A stretch of 64,000 nucleotides of DNA from Plastoroseomonas arctica (GCF_018128965.1 NZ_JAAEDH010000008.1:105581-169580), one strand, 5' to 3'; counted from the first letter of the stretch, positions 16,002 through 26,864 are shown. Made by a program: numbers and translations. Notes: a model not told the origin generated them from the letters alone.

Positions 16002-16801
16002 TGCCATTGCGCGATGCGGCCGGCTTTGGGGAATTGCGCGCGCTCAATCTGGGCGTGCGCCTCGCGGAGACCGAGGCCGAGATCGATGCGGCGCAGGCGC
16101 TGCGCTACCAGGTGTTCTACGACGAGATGGGTGCGGTGGCGGACCCCGCGACCGCGGCTGCGCGGCGCGACGTCGATGATTTCGACACGGTGGCTGACCA
16201 CCTTCTCGTCCTCGACCATGATCGCGGCGAGGGTCCAAAGGCGGTGGTCGGCACCTACCGGCTGATCCAGAAGGCCGGAGCCGAGGCGATTGGGCGGTTC
16301 TATTCGGAATCGGAGTATGACCTGGCGCCGCTGATGGCGCTGCCAGGTAAAGTCATGGAGCTCGGCCGCTCCTGCGTCGACGAGGCGTATCGCACGCGGG
16401 CCGCGCTGCAGCTGCTGTGGCGAGGCATCGCTGCCTATGTCTGGAAGCACGACATCGAGATCATGTTCGGCTGCGCGTCGCTGCATGGCACCGACCTCAC
16501 GATGCTCGCGCCGCAACTCACCTACCTGTACACGAACCATCTCGCGCCGGAGCACATCCGCCCGCGGGCGATCGCCGAGCGCTACGTGGACATGCGCCGG
16601 ATGGATCCGGCCGACGTCAATGCCCGAGCTGCCGCTCTGGCCCTTCCGCCCCTGGTCAAAGGCTACCTTCGGCTTGGTGGCTTCGTGGGTGATGGCGCGG
16701 TGCTCGACCAACAGTTCAACACGACCGATGTCTGCATCGTGGTGAAGACCGACCAGGTCACCAAGAAATACTTCGACCATTACGATCGACACCGCGACTG
16801 A
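16001..16801 (+). CDS. olsB: GNAT/hemolysin-like N-acyltransferase (OlsB type)
   Basis: 266-residue acyltransferase resembling OlsB, which joins a 3-hydroxyacyl chain from ACP to ornithine in the first step of ornithine lipid synthesis. Typical segments are LRYQVFYDEMG (residues 36-46), DDFDTVADHLLVLD, VGTYRL, FYSESEYDL and ELGRSCVDEAYRTRAALQLLWRGIAAY. The start ATG shares one base with the fur stop. No olsA is next to it. A cytoplasmic face of the inner membrane location is expected. It converges with parB at 18 bp. Confidence 0.85.
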   Translation: MPLRDAAGFGELRALNLGVRLAETEAEIDAAQALRYQVFYDEMGAVADPATAAARRDVDDFDTVADHLLVLDHDRGEGPKAVVGTYRLIQKAGAEAIGRFYSESEYDLAPLMALPGKVMELGRSCVDEAYRTRAALQLLWRGIAAYVWKHDIEIMFGCASLHGTDLTMLAPQLTYLYTNHLAPEHIRPRAIAERYVDMRRMDPADVNARAAALALPPLVKGYLRLGGFVGDGAVLDQQFNTTDVCIVVKTDQVTKKYFDHYDRHRD

Positions 16802-16819
16802 CCGTCGTCGTTGCCGTGG

Positions 16820-17671
16820 CTACGTGTCCGGCTGCAGCAGCCGGACAAGCCCGTCGAGCTGGTCCAGCGTTCTGTAGCTGATCGTGAGGCTGCCGCCGGC
16901 GCCGCTGGCGGCGAGCCTGACCTTGAGGCCGAGCGCCTCCGTCAGGGTGCGTTCCAGCGCCGCGGCGTCCGCATCCTGGCGCTGCATCGTGTGGTTAGCG
17001 ACCGAGGGTCCACGGCCGGCGGCGAGGGCTTCGGCCTGGCGCACGTTCAGGCCGCGCGCGATGATCTGGTTGGCGAGCTTTTCCGGCTCGGCGGCGGTGA
17101 GCAGCGCGCGTGCGTGTCCTGCGGTGAGGTGGCCGTCACGCAGCAGGTCGCGCACATGGCTCGAGAGATTGAGCAGGCGCAGGGTGTTCGCGACGTGGCT
17201 GCGCGACTTGCCTACCGCCTTGCCCAGGCTTTCCTGCGTCAGGCCGAACTGCTCGGTGAGCCGGGAATAGCCCTCCGCCTCCTCGATGGCATTGAGATCC
17301 TCGCGCTGGAGGTTCTCCACCAGGGCGGCAGCCATGGCCGTGCGATCGTCGAAGTCGCGGATGAGGACCGGCACCTCGTGCAAGCGTGCCAGCTGTGCTG
17401 CTCGCCAGCGGCGTTCGCCACCGATGATCTGGTAGATCGTGGCATCGCCGGGCTTCGGCCTGACGAGGATGGGTTGGAGGATGCCGTGCTCGCGGATCGA
17501 GCCGGTGAGCTCCTCGAGGTCGGCCGGGTCGATCGGGCCGCGCGGCTGGAACGGACCAGGTTCCAGAGCCTCGATCGGCAGGCTGCGGGTGGCGGTCGGC
17601 GTGCTGGCGACGGCTTCGCCCATCAGAGCCGAGAGGCCCATGCCGAGGCGGGGGGGCTTCTTGCCGCTCAT
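16820..17671 (-). CDS. parB: Chromosome partitioning protein ParB
   Basis: 283-residue CTP-dependent DNA clamp that loads at parS and spreads. The N-terminus GLSALMGE is the usual start, box I is seen as GPFQPRG (about residue 53) and box II as GERRWRAAQLA (about 90-100). A helix-turn-helix follows (LTQESLGKAVGKSRSHVANTLRLL). The C-terminal segment is the dimer domain. ATG 17671 overlaps the parA stop in ATGA. With parA, rsmG, mnmG and mnmE this is the classic near-origin cluster, and a parS-like site is at 22246. Confidence 0.96.
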   Translation of the reverse strand: MSGKKPPRLGMGLSALMGEAVASTPTATRSLPIEALEPGPFQPRGPIDPADLEELTGSIREHGILQPILVRPKPGDATIYQIIGGERRWRAAQLARLHEVPVLIRDFDDRTAMAAALVENLQREDLNAIEEAEGYSRLTEQFGLTQESLGKAVGKSRSHVANTLRLLNLSSHVRDLLRDGHLTAGHARALLTAAEPEKLANQIIARGLNVRQAEALAAGRGPSVANHTMQRQDADAAALERTLTEALGLKVRLAASGAGGSLTISYRTLDQLDGLVRLLQPDT

Positions 17672-18456
17672 CGCGCCATCTTCCGGCGGGCAAGAAACTC
17701 GACCGCCAGTGCCTCGTACGCCGCGGTTCCGGGCGATCGCGGGTCATACAACGCGATCGGCAGGCCGTGGGACGGGGCCTCGCTGAGCCGGATATTGCGG
17801 GGGATCACCGTCGCGAACACCTTCGCGCCGAAGAAGGCCCTGACGTCGGCGGCCACGAGCTCGGATAGATTGTTACGGCGATCAAACATGGTTAGCAGGA
17901 TACCCTCGAGCGCCAGGCGCGGATTGAGCGAGCGTGCGACGCGATCGATGGTGCGGGTGATCTGGCTCACCCCTTCGAGCGCGAAGAACTCGCATTGCAG
18001 TGGAACGAGCACGCTATCCGCCGCGACAAGGGCGTTGAGCGTGAGAAGGCCAAGGGAGGGCGGGCAATCGATGAAGATGTCATCGAAGCCGGCCATGTCG
18101 GGCACCGCCAACGCATCGGCCAGCCGATGCTCACGTCGCTCCGTGGCGGCGAGTTCCACCTCCGCACCGGCGAGGTCCGGGTCTGCGGGAAGGATGGTGA
18201 GCTTGTCCAGCATGGTCGGGCGCGTGAGCGCGGCGAGCGATTGACCGCCGGCGAGTGCCGCATAGCTGCCGGCGCCGCGTTCGTGGCGCGGGATGCCCAG
18301 GCCCGTGGAGGCGTTGCCCTGCGGGTCGAGGTCGATGAGCAGAACGCGGCGGCTCTGCGCAAGTGCCGCTGCGAGGTTGATGGCCGAGGTGGTCTTCCCG
18401 ACGCCGCCCTTCTGATTGGCGAAGGCGGTGATGCGTGGAGGCTTATGCGCCGGCAC
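17668..18456 (-). CDS. parA: Chromosome partitioning ATPase ParA
   Basis: 262-residue Walker-type ATPase that moves ParB-parS complexes over the nucleoid. The deviant Walker A KGGVGKTTSAINLAAAL is at about residues 17-33, Walker A' is DLDPQGNASTGLG and Walker B is FDDIFIDCPPSLGLLTLNAL. GTG 18456 overlaps the end of rsmG by 14 bp and gives the usual N-terminus; longer in-frame starts inside rsmG are possible but would add unrelated residues. Coupled to parB by ATGA. Confidence 0.95.
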   Translation of the reverse strand: MPAHKPPRITAFANQKGGVGKTTSAINLAAALAQSRRVLLIDLDPQGNASTGLGIPRHERGAGSYAALAGGQSLAALTRPTMLDKLTILPADPDLAGAEVELAATERREHRLADALAVPDMAGFDDIFIDCPPSLGLLTLNALVAADSVLVPLQCEFFALEGVSQITRTIDRVARSLNPRLALEGILLTMFDRRNNLSELVAADVRAFFGAKVFATVIPRNIRLSEAPSHGLPIALYDPRSPGTAAYEALAVEFLARRKMAR

Positions 18457-19024
18457 GGGCAATCTCACTGAGACGGAGGATGGTGGCGGCAGGATCGGTG
18501 GCGCTGGGGTGCCGCTCGACGCGCAATCTCCAGCCATGCAGCGCCTCGGTCAACTCGGCTTCGGCGTTCCGGCCCTTCGGGAACAGCGCGACACCGTCTC
18601 GGCCGAGGAAGCGCTCCGCATAGACAAGCAGCTGGGTGAGCGGTGCGAGCGCGCGGGCTGTAAGGACGGCGAGTGGCGGCAGGCTCGTGGATTCGATGCG
18701 TGCCGTATGGATGGTGACATTCCGAAGATCCATGGCGCGTGTCGCCTCCACCAGGAAGGCCGCCTTGCGACGATCGGACTCGACCAGGTGCCAGGCACGC
18801 TGCGGCTCCGCGGCGGCGAGGATGAGCCCGGGCAAGCCGGCGCCTGAACCGAGGTCCGCGGCGACGCCGGCTGGAGGCAGGAGTGGCAACAGCTGCAGGC
18901 TGTCCGATAGGTGGCGCCGGTCAAGGCTCGCCAGGTCCCCGGGCGCGACCAGGTTGATGCGGGCATTCCAGGTCGTGAGCAGCGCCTTGTATGTGTCAAG
19001 ACGCGCCGCGAGATCTGGACTCAC
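18443..19024 (-). CDS. rsmG: 16S rRNA (guanine527-N7)-methyltransferase RsmG
   Basis: 193-residue SAM-dependent methyltransferase (GidB) for G527 of 16S rRNA. The SAM-binding loop ADLGSGAGLPGLILA is at about residues 58-72 and is followed by the LVESDRRKAAFL strand-helix. It lies 28 bp after mnmG on the same strand and overlaps parA by 14 bp. Length and context agree with other RsmG proteins. The N-terminus starts in the window without a long extension. Confidence 0.94.
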   Translation of the reverse strand: MSPDLAARLDTYKALLTTWNARINLVAPGDLASLDRRHLSDSLQLLPLLPPAGVAADLGSGAGLPGLILAAAEPQRAWHLVESDRRKAAFLVEATRAMDLRNVTIHTARIESTSLPPLAVLTARALAPLTQLLVYAERFLGRDGVALFPKGRNAEAELTEALHGWRLRVERHPSATDPAATILRLSEIARAGA

Positions 19025-19052
19025 GATGACCGAGGGGCGGGGTGCGGCGTCA

Positions 19053-20918
19053 TCACGCCGCGTTTGCCCGGCGAAGATGAACGGCCAGCGCCGCTATAGC
19101 GGCCGGCGTGATACCGGGCACACGACCTGCGCCGCCCAGTGTCCCGGGGCGCGCCCTCGCGAGCCGCTGGCGCATCTCGTTGGAGAGGCCGGGGACAACC
19201 GCGAAATCGACCTCCTCCGGGATGCGGGTCTTCTCTTCGCGCGCCAGCAGGCGGAGCTCGGCCTCCTGCCGTTCAAGGTACGGGGCGTAGAGTGCTTCGG
19301 CCTCCAACTGGGTTCGGATGCCGGGCGGCAGGTCGAGAAGCCATGGGAAGGCGCGCGCAGCATCGATCACCGGCACATCCGGCAGAGCCAGGGTGTCGAG
19401 CGCCGTCCGTCGCTTGCCATCCTGGTTAACGGGAATGCCGAGCGAGGCGAGATGCGAAGGTGTGACGCTTTCGGCGCGTGCGCGCGCCAGGGCCGCGGTG
19501 ACCGCGGACGCGAACTCCGCGTGGCGACGGGCCCGTTCGGGACCGACGCAGCCCCAGGCGATGCCGATATCCGTCAGGCGTAGGCCGGCATTGTCCGCGC
19601 GCAGCGAGAGACGGTGCTCGGCCCGCGCCGTCAGCATGCGATAGGGTTCGGAGACACCCTGGAGGGTGAGGTCGTCGATGAGCACGCCGGCATAGGCTTC
19701 GGCCCGGCTCAGCAGGCGGTCTGGCGCCGCGCCCCCGGCGCGTTGCGCGGCGTTCACTCCCGCGAGCAGCCCCTGGATAGCTGCCTCCTCGTAGCCGGTG
19801 GTTCCATTGATCTGGCCGGCCAGGAACAGGCCCCGTATGGCGCGGAGTTCCAGGGTCGGGTGCAAGGCGCGCGGGTCGACATAGTCATATTCGATCGCGT
19901 AGCCGGGCCGCAGGATCACCGCGCGCTCCAGCCCTGGGATGGAGGCGATCATCGCGGCCTGCACCGGTTCGGGGAGCGAGGTCGATATCCCGTTCGGATA
20001 GACGGTGTCGTCGTCGAGGCCTTCGGGTTCGAGGAAGATCTGGTGGCGCTCTCGATCGGCGAAGCGCGTGACCTTGTCCTCGATCGATGGGCAATAGCGC
20101 GGACCGGCGCCTTGGATGCGGCCGGAATAGACGGCCGTCCTGTGCAGGTTCTCGCGGATCAGGGCGTGGGTCGCGGGCGTGGTGCTCGTGATGCCGCAGG
20201 CGATCTGCCGGTTGGTGATGCGGCTGGTGAGCCAGGAGAGCGGTTCGGGCGTGGCATCGCCCCATTGGCGCTCGGTCGCGTCCCAGTCGATCGTGCGGCC
20301 ATCGAGGCGCGGTGGGGTGCCGGTCTTCAATCGCCCCAGCGGCAGGCCGGCTCGTTCAAAGGTCAGGGCAAGGGCAGTTGCCGGCGCATCGCCGACGCGA
20401 CCGGCGGGGATGCGGCGTTCTCCGATATGGATCTCGCCGCGCAGGAAAGTGCCGGTCGTGACGACGAGCGCACGGCAAGCGATGGCGTCGCCAGACCCCG
20501 TGACGAGGCCGGTGATGGCGCCGTCCGGTGACCGCTGGATGTCGGTCGCCATGCCTTCGATCAGGGTGAGGTTGGGTGTGGCGTCCAGCAGCGCCCGCAT
20601 GGCCTGTGCGTAGAGGCGTCGATCGGCCTGGGCTCGCGGCCCGCGGACGGCCGGGCCTTTTGACGCGTTGAGCATCTTGACGTGGATGGCCGCGGCATCG
20701 GCGGCGCGGGCCATCAAACCGTCCAGTGCGTCAATCTCCCGCACGAGATGGCCCTTGCCGACCCCGCCGATGGCGGGGTTGCAGGACATGGCCCCGATGC
20801 TGGCCAGCGACTGCGTGACCAGGGCCGTGCGCGCGCCGCATCGTGCAGCGGCGGCAGCTGCCTCGCACCCGGCGTGGCCGCCGCCGATGACGACGACATC
20901 GAAGCTGGAGGAAATCAT
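19053..20918 (-). CDS. mnmG: tRNA uridine-34 5-carboxymethylaminomethyl modification enzyme MnmG
   Basis: 621-residue FAD enzyme (GidA) which with MnmE installs cmnm5U34 in tRNAs reading split codon boxes. The dinucleotide fold [17 protein letters not shown] is at residues 12-28, the family signatures [13 protein letters not shown] and [16 protein letters not shown] are present, and the C-terminal helical domain is complete. It is 19 bp after mnmE on the same strand, so the two partner proteins are made together. Confidence 0.96.
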   Translation of the reverse strand: MISSSFDVVVIGGGHAGCEAAAAAARCGARTALVTQSLASIGAMSCNPAIGGVGKGHLVREIDALDGLMARAADAAAIHVKMLNASKGPAVRGPRAQADRRLYAQAMRALLDATPNLTLIEGMATDIQRSPDGAITGLVTGSGDAIACRALVVTTGTFLRGEIHIGERRIPAGRVGDAPATALALTFERAGLPLGRLKTGTPPRLDGRTIDWDATERQWGDATPEPLSWLTSRITNRQIACGITSTTPATHALIRENLHRTAVYSGRIQGAGPRYCPSIEDKVTRFADRERHQIFLEPEGLDDDTVYPNGISTSLPEPVQAAMIASIPGLERAVILRPGYAIEYDYVDPRALHPTLELRAIRGLFLAGQINGTTGYEEAAIQGLLAGVNAAQRAGGAAPDRLLSRAEAYAGVLIDDLTLQGVSEPYRMLTARAEHRLSLRADNAGLRLTDIGIAWGCVGPERARRHAEFASAVTAALARARAESVTPSHLASLGIPVNQDGKRRTALDTLALPDVPVIDAARAFPWLLDLPPGIRTQLEAEALYAPYLERQEAELRLLAREEKTRIPEEVDFAVVPGLSNEMRQRLARARPGTLGGAGRVPGITPAAIAALAVHLRRANAA

Positions 20919-20937
20919 GGTGGGCGTTATACGCGCC

Positions 20938-22233
<1,296 letters not shown>

Positions 22234-22245
22234 AGTCCACAGCTT

Positions 22246-22261
22246 TGCTTCACGTGAAACA
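22246..22261. promoter_or_regulatory. parS-like centromere site
   Basis: TGCTTCACGTGAAACA differs at one base from the consensus parS TGTTTCACGTGAAACA. It lies in the gap between mnmE and the ferredoxin gene, about 4.6 kb from parB. ParB would be expected to load here, which places the window near the chromosome origin. Confidence 0.88.
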
Positions 22262-22263
22262 CA

Positions 22264-22599
22264 TTAGGTTTCGGGTAGCATCAAATGCCGCACACGCTCT
22301 CCACGCACGAGGTGCGCTTCCAGCACCGCATCGACATCCGCGGTGGTTCTGATCGTGTACCAAACGCCGTCGGGATAAATGACCATCGTCGGGCCGTACT
22401 CACAGCGATCCAGGCACCCAGCCATGTTCACCCGAATGTCTCTCAGGCCGAGCTCCTTGACACGAACCTTCATGTAGTCGCGCAGCGTCTCGCTCCCGGA
22501 CGCCGCACAGCTGCCGCGCTTGTGGCCGTCCGGCCGGCGGTTGCAGCAGACAAAAAGATGCGCACGGAAATAAGGCGCCGGATCAGCGGAACGGGTCAC
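22264..22599 (-). CDS. 2Fe-2S ferredoxin, thioredoxin-like fold
   Basis: 111-residue protein of the thioredoxin-like 2Fe-2S ferredoxin family (Aquifex Fd4 / NuoE-like fold). The four cluster cysteines are likely among HLFVCCNRRPDGHKRGSCAASG and MAGCLDRCEYGPTMVIYPDGVWY. GTG 22599 has GAGG 7 bp upstream; the longer frame starting TTG 22638 adds 13 residues and is less likely. It probably carries electrons to a metabolic partner in the cytoplasm. The partner is not visible. It runs towards mnmE on the same strand but with the parS site between. Confidence 0.87.
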   Translation of the reverse strand: MTRSADPAPYFRAHLFVCCNRRPDGHKRGSCAASGSETLRDYMKVRVKELGLRDIRVNMAGCLDRCEYGPTMVIYPDGVWYTIRTTADVDAVLEAHLVRGERVRHLMLPET

Positions 22600-22703
22600 G
22601 TTGAGGCCTCGGACATGGGTTCGGATCGCATGTGGCAACGCTTCCGCCGGGCCACCAGGGGCATGGCTTGACGCATGCCGCGCGAGGGCGTTCCCATCCC
22701 GCC

Positions 22704-23174
22704 ATGCCGCAACTCTCCTTCCTTACGCCACTGGGCGATATCACCGTTTCCGAGGAAGCCGGCGCGATCATCGCGCTCGATTGGGGCCGTGGTCGCGACC
22801 AGGATGAGACACCGCTGCTCAGCGTCGCGCGCTCCCAACTGCAGGATTACTTTGACGGCAGTCGCATGGTCTTCGACCTGCCGCTGGCACCAGAAGGCAC
22901 GGCGTTCCGAAAGCGCGTCTGGGCCACGATGTGCACCATCCCCGCGGGCGAGACGCGCAGCTACGGCGCCGTCGCCCGCAAGCTTGGTTCGGCGGCACGC
23001 GCGGTCGGCGGCGCCTGTGGCGCGAACCCCATACCCATCCTCATTCCCTGCCACCGGATCGTGGGTGAACAGGGCGGGATCGGTGGCTATTCGGGCGGCG
23101 AAGGCCCGGCTACGAAGCGTATACTTCTGGCGCTGGAAGCAGCGGCCGTCAGCAAAGGGGTTGCCTCGCGATGA
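22704..23174 (+). CDS. ogt: Methylated-DNA-protein-cysteine S-methyltransferase
   Basis: 156-residue suicide repair protein for O6-alkylguanine. The active-site motif IPCHRIVG carries the acceptor cysteine at residue 116, preceded by GETRSYGAVARKLGSAARAVGGACGANP and followed by GGIGGYSGGE. ATG 22704 is the only start giving the family N-terminus (LSFLTPLGDITV). It overlaps the quinone oxidoreductase gene by ATGA, suggesting joint expression. Confidence 0.94.
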   Translation: MPQLSFLTPLGDITVSEEAGAIIALDWGRGRDQDETPLLSVARSQLQDYFDGSRMVFDLPLAPEGTAFRKRVWATMCTIPAGETRSYGAVARKLGSAARAVGGACGANPIPILIPCHRIVGEQGGIGGYSGGEGPATKRILLALEAAAVSKGVASR

Positions 23175-24145
23175 ACCATGCCATCCGCGTCCATGAGAAT
23201 GGCGGCCCCGAAAAGATGCTTTGGGAAGAGGTGCCGATGCCAGCCCCCAAGGCCGGGGAGGCACTGATCCGCCACAAGGCCGTGGGCCTGAACTACATCG
23301 ACGTCTACTTCCGCACAGGCCTGTACAAGTCACCCTCCATGCCCGCCACGATCGGCATGGAAGCCGCCGGCGTCGTCGAGGCGATCGGCGATGGGGTCAC
23401 CGAGGTGGCCGTCGGCGACCGCGTTGCCTACGCGACCGGTCCCATCGGCGCTTACGCCGAAGCGCGTACGCTCAAGGCGGACCGCCTGGTGAAGCTGCCT
23501 GACGCGCTCAGCTTCGAGCAGGGTGCGGCGATGATGCTCCAGGGCATGACCGCGCAATACCTGCTCAAGCGCACCTACCCGGTGAAACGGGGCGACACCA
23601 TCCTCGTCCACGCCGCAGCCGGCGGGGTCGGCCTCATCCTCTGCCAATGGGCGAAATCGCTGGGCGTGACGGTCATCGGCGTCGTCGGCAACTCCGCCAA
23701 GGCGGAGCTTGCCACGGCCAATGGCGCCGCCCACACCATCCTCTCCAGCGAGGATATTCCTGCCCGGGTGAAGGCGATCACCGCTGGGGCCATGGTCCCG
23801 GTTTCCTACGACAGCGTCGGCAAGGACACCTTCACGGCTTCGCTCGACAGCCTCGCCCCGCTCGGAACCATGGTCAGCTACGGCAATGCGTCGGGCCCCG
23901 TGCCGCCTTTCGATGTCGGTGTCCTCGCTGCCAAGGGCTCGCTCTATCTCACGCGTCCCTCTCTCAACACCTACACCGCGAAGCGCGAAGACCTGGTGGC
24001 CTCGGCAAAGGACCTGTTCGAGGCGGTGGTCTCGGGTGCCGTCAAGCTCAGCATCAACCAGCACTTTGCGTTGAAGGACGCCGCGGAGGCGCACCGCGCC
24101 CTCGAAGCGCGGCAGACAACCGGCAGCACCGTCCTCATCCCCTGA
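23171..24145 (+). CDS. qor: Quinone oxidoreductase (MDR superfamily, QorA type)
   Basis: 324-residue NADPH-dependent zinc-free medium-chain dehydrogenase. Landmarks are GLNYIDVYFRTGLYK (residues about 40-54), the GMEAAGVVEAIGDGV segment, MTAQYLLKRTYPVKRGDTILVHAAAGGVGLILCQWAK (nucleotide-binding AAxGGVG motif), and the SYGNASGPVPP turn. It reduces quinones by one or two electrons. It overlaps ogt by 4 bp and converges with the pterin dehydratase gene at 3 bp. Confidence 0.93.
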   Translation: MNHAIRVHENGGPEKMLWEEVPMPAPKAGEALIRHKAVGLNYIDVYFRTGLYKSPSMPATIGMEAAGVVEAIGDGVTEVAVGDRVAYATGPIGAYAEARTLKADRLVKLPDALSFEQGAAMMLQGMTAQYLLKRTYPVKRGDTILVHAAAGGVGLILCQWAKSLGVTVIGVVGNSAKAELATANGAAHTILSSEDIPARVKAITAGAMVPVSYDSVGKDTFTASLDSLAPLGTMVSYGNASGPVPPFDVGVLAAKGSLYLTRPSLNTYTAKREDLVASAKDLFEAVVSGAVKLSINQHFALKDAAEAHRALEARQTTGSTVLIP

Positions 24146-24148
24146 GCG

Positions 24149-24439
24149 TCAGCCCAGGGCGTCGATCGCCTGCGCGAGGCGGATGTCCCTCGAAGACAGC
24201 CCACCCGCGTCATGGGTGGTCAGCGTGATGGTTACCTTGTTGTAGACATTCGACCATTCAGGATGATGGTCCTGCGCCTGGGCGAGCAGGGCCACCCGGC
24301 TCATGAATCCCCAGGCTTCGGAAAAATCACCAAACTGAAAAGCACGGGTCAGCGCATCCCGCGCCGGGGTCAGGTCCCAGCGCGGCAGCGCCGTCGCCAG
24401 CCCGGCACGCGCGCCGTCGTCAAGCGGTTCGACAGACAT
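24149..24439 (-). CDS. phhB: Pterin-4a-carbinolamine dehydratase
   Basis: 96-residue enzyme (DCoH/PCD family) that recycles 4a-hydroxytetrahydropterin made by aromatic amino acid hydroxylases. The signature is [29 protein letters not shown], with the active-site histidines in HHPEW and H in TTHD. ATG 24439 gives MSVEPLDD, the family length. A longer upstream frame is not needed. No phhA gene is in the window. Confidence 0.93.
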   Translation of the reverse strand: MSVEPLDDGARAGLATALPRWDLTPARDALTRAFQFGDFSEAWGFMSRVALLAQAQDHHPEWSNVYNKVTITLTTHDAGGLSSRDIRLAQAIDALG

Positions 24440-24486
24440 GGGTCTCTCCCTTGACCCCGGCGCGGCAGCGTCGCCATCTGCACCCC

Positions 24487-24879
24487 ATGCGCCATGGCAC
24501 CCCGCCCACCACCGAAGACATCCTCGACATGGCGGAGACCGCGCTCGATGCAATCCCCGTCAGCCTGCGCGAAAAGGTGCGCGGCACCGCCATCCTCGTC
24601 GAGGAGGTGCCCGACGACGAGACCCTGGCCGAACTCGGCCTCGAAAATGTCTGGGATCTGACCGGTCTGTACCGCGGCGTGCCGCTCACCCAGAAATCCA
24701 GCGCCGACACGGCAATGGAGCCGGACACCATCCTGCTCTACCGCGAACCCATCCTGCTTGAGTGGATCGAGACCGGTGAGGACCTCTTCGCCCTCGTCCG
24801 CAACGTGCTCATCCATGAAATCGGCCATCATTTCGGCCTGTCGGACGCCGATATCGAGCGCCTCGAACGCGACGACTGA
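24487..24879 (+). CDS. Small zincin-like metallopeptidase family protein
   Basis: 130-residue protein of the minimal zincin family found in actinobacteria and alphaproteobacteria. The zinc motif reads [20 protein letters not shown] (about residues 110-129), an extended HExxH with an extra downstream residue. [15 protein letters not shown] and ILLYREPIL are also seen. ATG 24487 is chosen; a TTG 12 codons upstream also fits. It is divergent from phhB, and its stop touches the copper chaperone gene. Substrate unknown. Confidence 0.9.
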   Translation: MRHGTPPTTEDILDMAETALDAIPVSLREKVRGTAILVEEVPDDETLAELGLENVWDLTGLYRGVPLTQKSSADTAMEPDTILLYREPILLEWIETGEDLFALVRNVLIHEIGHHFGLSDADIERLERDD

Positions 24880-25341
24880 TCAATGGGCGGGCTGGCGCGC
24901 CCCGGCAGCCTGCACGGCAAGGCGCACCGTCACCTCACCCGCGCGTTCAAAGCGCAGCGTCAGCGGGACCTCGCCGCCCACCGCGAGCGGCGCGGTCAAT
25001 CCGATCAGCATGATGTGCAGCCCGCCGGGCGCCAGCGTCACCGTCTGCCCGGACGGCAGCGCGATATCGGTCACCGGCCGCATCCGCATCACCTCGCCCT
25101 CCCGCGACATGGTGTGCAGCTCGACCGTGCGCGCCGCCGGCGTGCTGGCGCCGAGCAGCCGGTCGGCCGCCGCTCCGCCATTGCGGATGCTGAGATAGCC
25201 TGCTCCCGTGCCATTCGCCCCGGCCGCGCGCGTCCAGGGATGTCCGATGACAAGGTCTCCCTGGCGGAGATCCTGCGCGGCAGCGGGAAGGCTCGCGAGA
25301 AGCCCGGTCAGCAGGATGCGGCGATTGAGGCCCATGGACAT
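24880..25341 (-). CDS. Periplasmic copper chaperone PCu(A)C
   Basis: 153-residue exported copper protein. A signal peptide (LLTGLLASLPAAAQ) is followed by the PCuAC fold. The copper ligands fit the family pattern H-M-X10-M-X21-H-X-M, seen as ELHTMSREGEVMRM and GGLHIMLIGL. The protein delivers Cu(I) to the cytochrome oxidase CuA or CuB site. It ends with the AH tail and has no Sco partner next to it. The gene is tail to tail with the metallopeptidase gene. Confidence 0.92.
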   Translation of the reverse strand: MSMGLNRRILLTGLLASLPAAAQDLRQGDLVIGHPWTRAAGANGTGAGYLSIRNGGAAADRLLGASTPAARTVELHTMSREGEVMRMRPVTDIALPSGQTVTLAPGGLHIMLIGLTAPLAVGGEVPLTLRFERAGEVTVRLAVQAAGARQPAH

Positions 25342-25469
25342 GCTCCGTGAATAGCGAAGGCGGATCCGGCTCTTGGCGACATTGCCCCGAACAAGCGATC
25401 GCAGCCGCCGCTCGCGCCATCTAGCGCGTTGCGCCAGGCCGGGCCAGTTGCCGCCACGGGACAGCCTGA

Positions 25470-26024
25470 TCAGGGCTTCCAGATTATCTTTTCCGGCGCC
25501 GGCTGCGTCGGGTCATACCGCAGCCAGGTGCCGTTTTGCGCACTTGTCCCGGTCAGCGCGAGAATGAAGCCCCAATGCGAGACCACCAGCGTGTGCGGCC
25601 AATCCGGATGCACCGCCATGGATCCCCGGAACTCGGCGGCGCGCGCGATGACGCCCTCCGCCCCTTCCTCGGCCTGCGGCCACCAGATCTCCTCGACGTG
25701 ATCGAGCGTGAGATCCGGCCACGCCCCGGCGAGCTGGCTGATCGGCGTGCCGATGTCGCAGCTGAAGGCATAGCGTTCACGAACCACCGGCGTGATCGTC
25801 ACCGGCAGCCCGAGCTTCCGCGCGACCGGCGCGGCCGTCTGGAGCGCACGCGTATAGGGGCTCGCGATGATGCGCCGGATGTCTTCGCCCGCCAGCGCCT
25901 CCGCCGCCGCCTCCGCCTGTTCATGGCCGAGCGGGGTGAGCTTCGGGTCCACGATGCCGGGATCCTTCCGGGTCGCGGTAAAGTGCAGGTTGAATTCGCT
26001 CTGGCCGTGGCGGAGCAGGATCAT
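25470..26024 (-). CDS. Histidine phosphatase family protein
   Basis: 184-residue phosphoglycerate-mutase-like phosphatase. LLRHGQSEF carries the phospho-acceptor histidine at residue 5, and LVVSHWGFI the second catalytic histidine near the C-terminus. LTPLGHEQAEAAAEAL and ASPYTRALQTA are typical of the branch. ATG 26024 is chosen because it starts directly with the MILLRHG strand. A 156-bp divergent gap separates it from the Tim44-like gene. Substrate unknown. Confidence 0.9.
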   Translation of the reverse strand: MILLRHGQSEFNLHFTATRKDPGIVDPKLTPLGHEQAEAAAEALAGEDIRRIIASPYTRALQTAAPVARKLGLPVTITPVVRERYAFSCDIGTPISQLAGAWPDLTLDHVEEIWWPQAEEGAEGVIARAAEFRGSMAVHPDWPHTLVVSHWGFILALTGTSAQNGTWLRYDPTQPAPEKIIWKP

Positions 26025-26180
26025 GGGCGAGGGTTCCGGCAGGGGTCCGGCCGATGGCGTAGCCGCGCCGCGCCGTCCAGGCAATGCGCATGTACCGCGG
26101 CGCCCACGCGCCCCAGCCGCCTCACCCTGTTGCAGCGGCGGCCGCGCGTGCTTATGTGACGGCGCTGCAAGGAGCATATT

Positions 26181-26855
26181 ATGCAAGGCGGGTTCCCGAT
26201 CGACCTGATCCTCTTCGCGATGGTGGCGGCCTTCCTCGTGCTGCGCCTGCGCAGCGTACTCGGCCGCCGTCAGGGCTTCGAGCGCCCGCCGCAGGCGGAG
26301 CCCGGCACACCGGCCTATGATCCGCGCGGTGCGCGACCCGCCGAGCTCGACCCGAACCTGCCGCCGCCGCCTTCGGACACGCGCCGCGGTCTGCCCGACG
26401 CGACCTCTGCCGCCGGCCAGGCGCTGTCGCGCATCCGCTCTGCCGACCCCAGCTTTGATCCGCAAGGCTTCCTCTCCGGGGCCGAGGGCGCCTTCCGCAT
26501 GATCGTGACCGCCTTCGCCGCTGGTGACCGCGAGACGCTGCGCAACCTGCTCTCGACGGATACCTATGCCGGTTTCGAATCCGCCATCACCGCGCGCGAG
26601 GCCGCCGGCGAAACCCAGCGCACCGAAATCCGCGGCCTGCACGAACTCGCGATCGACAATGCCGAGCTGCGTGGCAACATCGCCTCCGTCACCGTCCGCT
26701 TCATCTCGGACCAGGTGAACCTGACCACGGCGAAGGACGGCTCCATCGCCAGCGGCGCCGAGGCCGTGGTCGAACTCAACGACGTCTGGACGTTCCAGCG
26801 CGAAATCGGCTCCACCGACCCGACCTGGAAGCTAGTGGCGACCGGCGCCGCCTGA
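26181..26855 (+). CDS. timA: Tim44-domain protein TimA
   Basis: 224-residue protein with one N-terminal membrane helix (about residues 7-24: DLILFAMVAAFLVLRL), a Pro-rich linker and a C-terminal Tim44/TimA domain (about 80-222) with FDPQGFLSGAEGAFRMIVTAFAAGDRETL. TimA-mltA is a widespread pair in alphaproteobacteria (recalled), often with fxsA or secB nearby; mltA follows here after 9 bp. It is the second Tim44-like gene of the window and has a single anchor rather than the signal peptide plus two helices of the copy at 6900. Confidence 0.9.
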   Translation: MQGGFPIDLILFAMVAAFLVLRLRSVLGRRQGFERPPQAEPGTPAYDPRGARPAELDPNLPPPPSDTRRGLPDATSAAGQALSRIRSADPSFDPQGFLSGAEGAFRMIVTAFAAGDRETLRNLLSTDTYAGFESAITAREAAGETQRTEIRGLHELAIDNAELRGNIASVTVRFISDQVNLTTAKDGSIASGAEAVVELNDVWTFQREIGSTDPTWKLVATGAA

Positions 26856-26864
26856 CCCAAAGCC

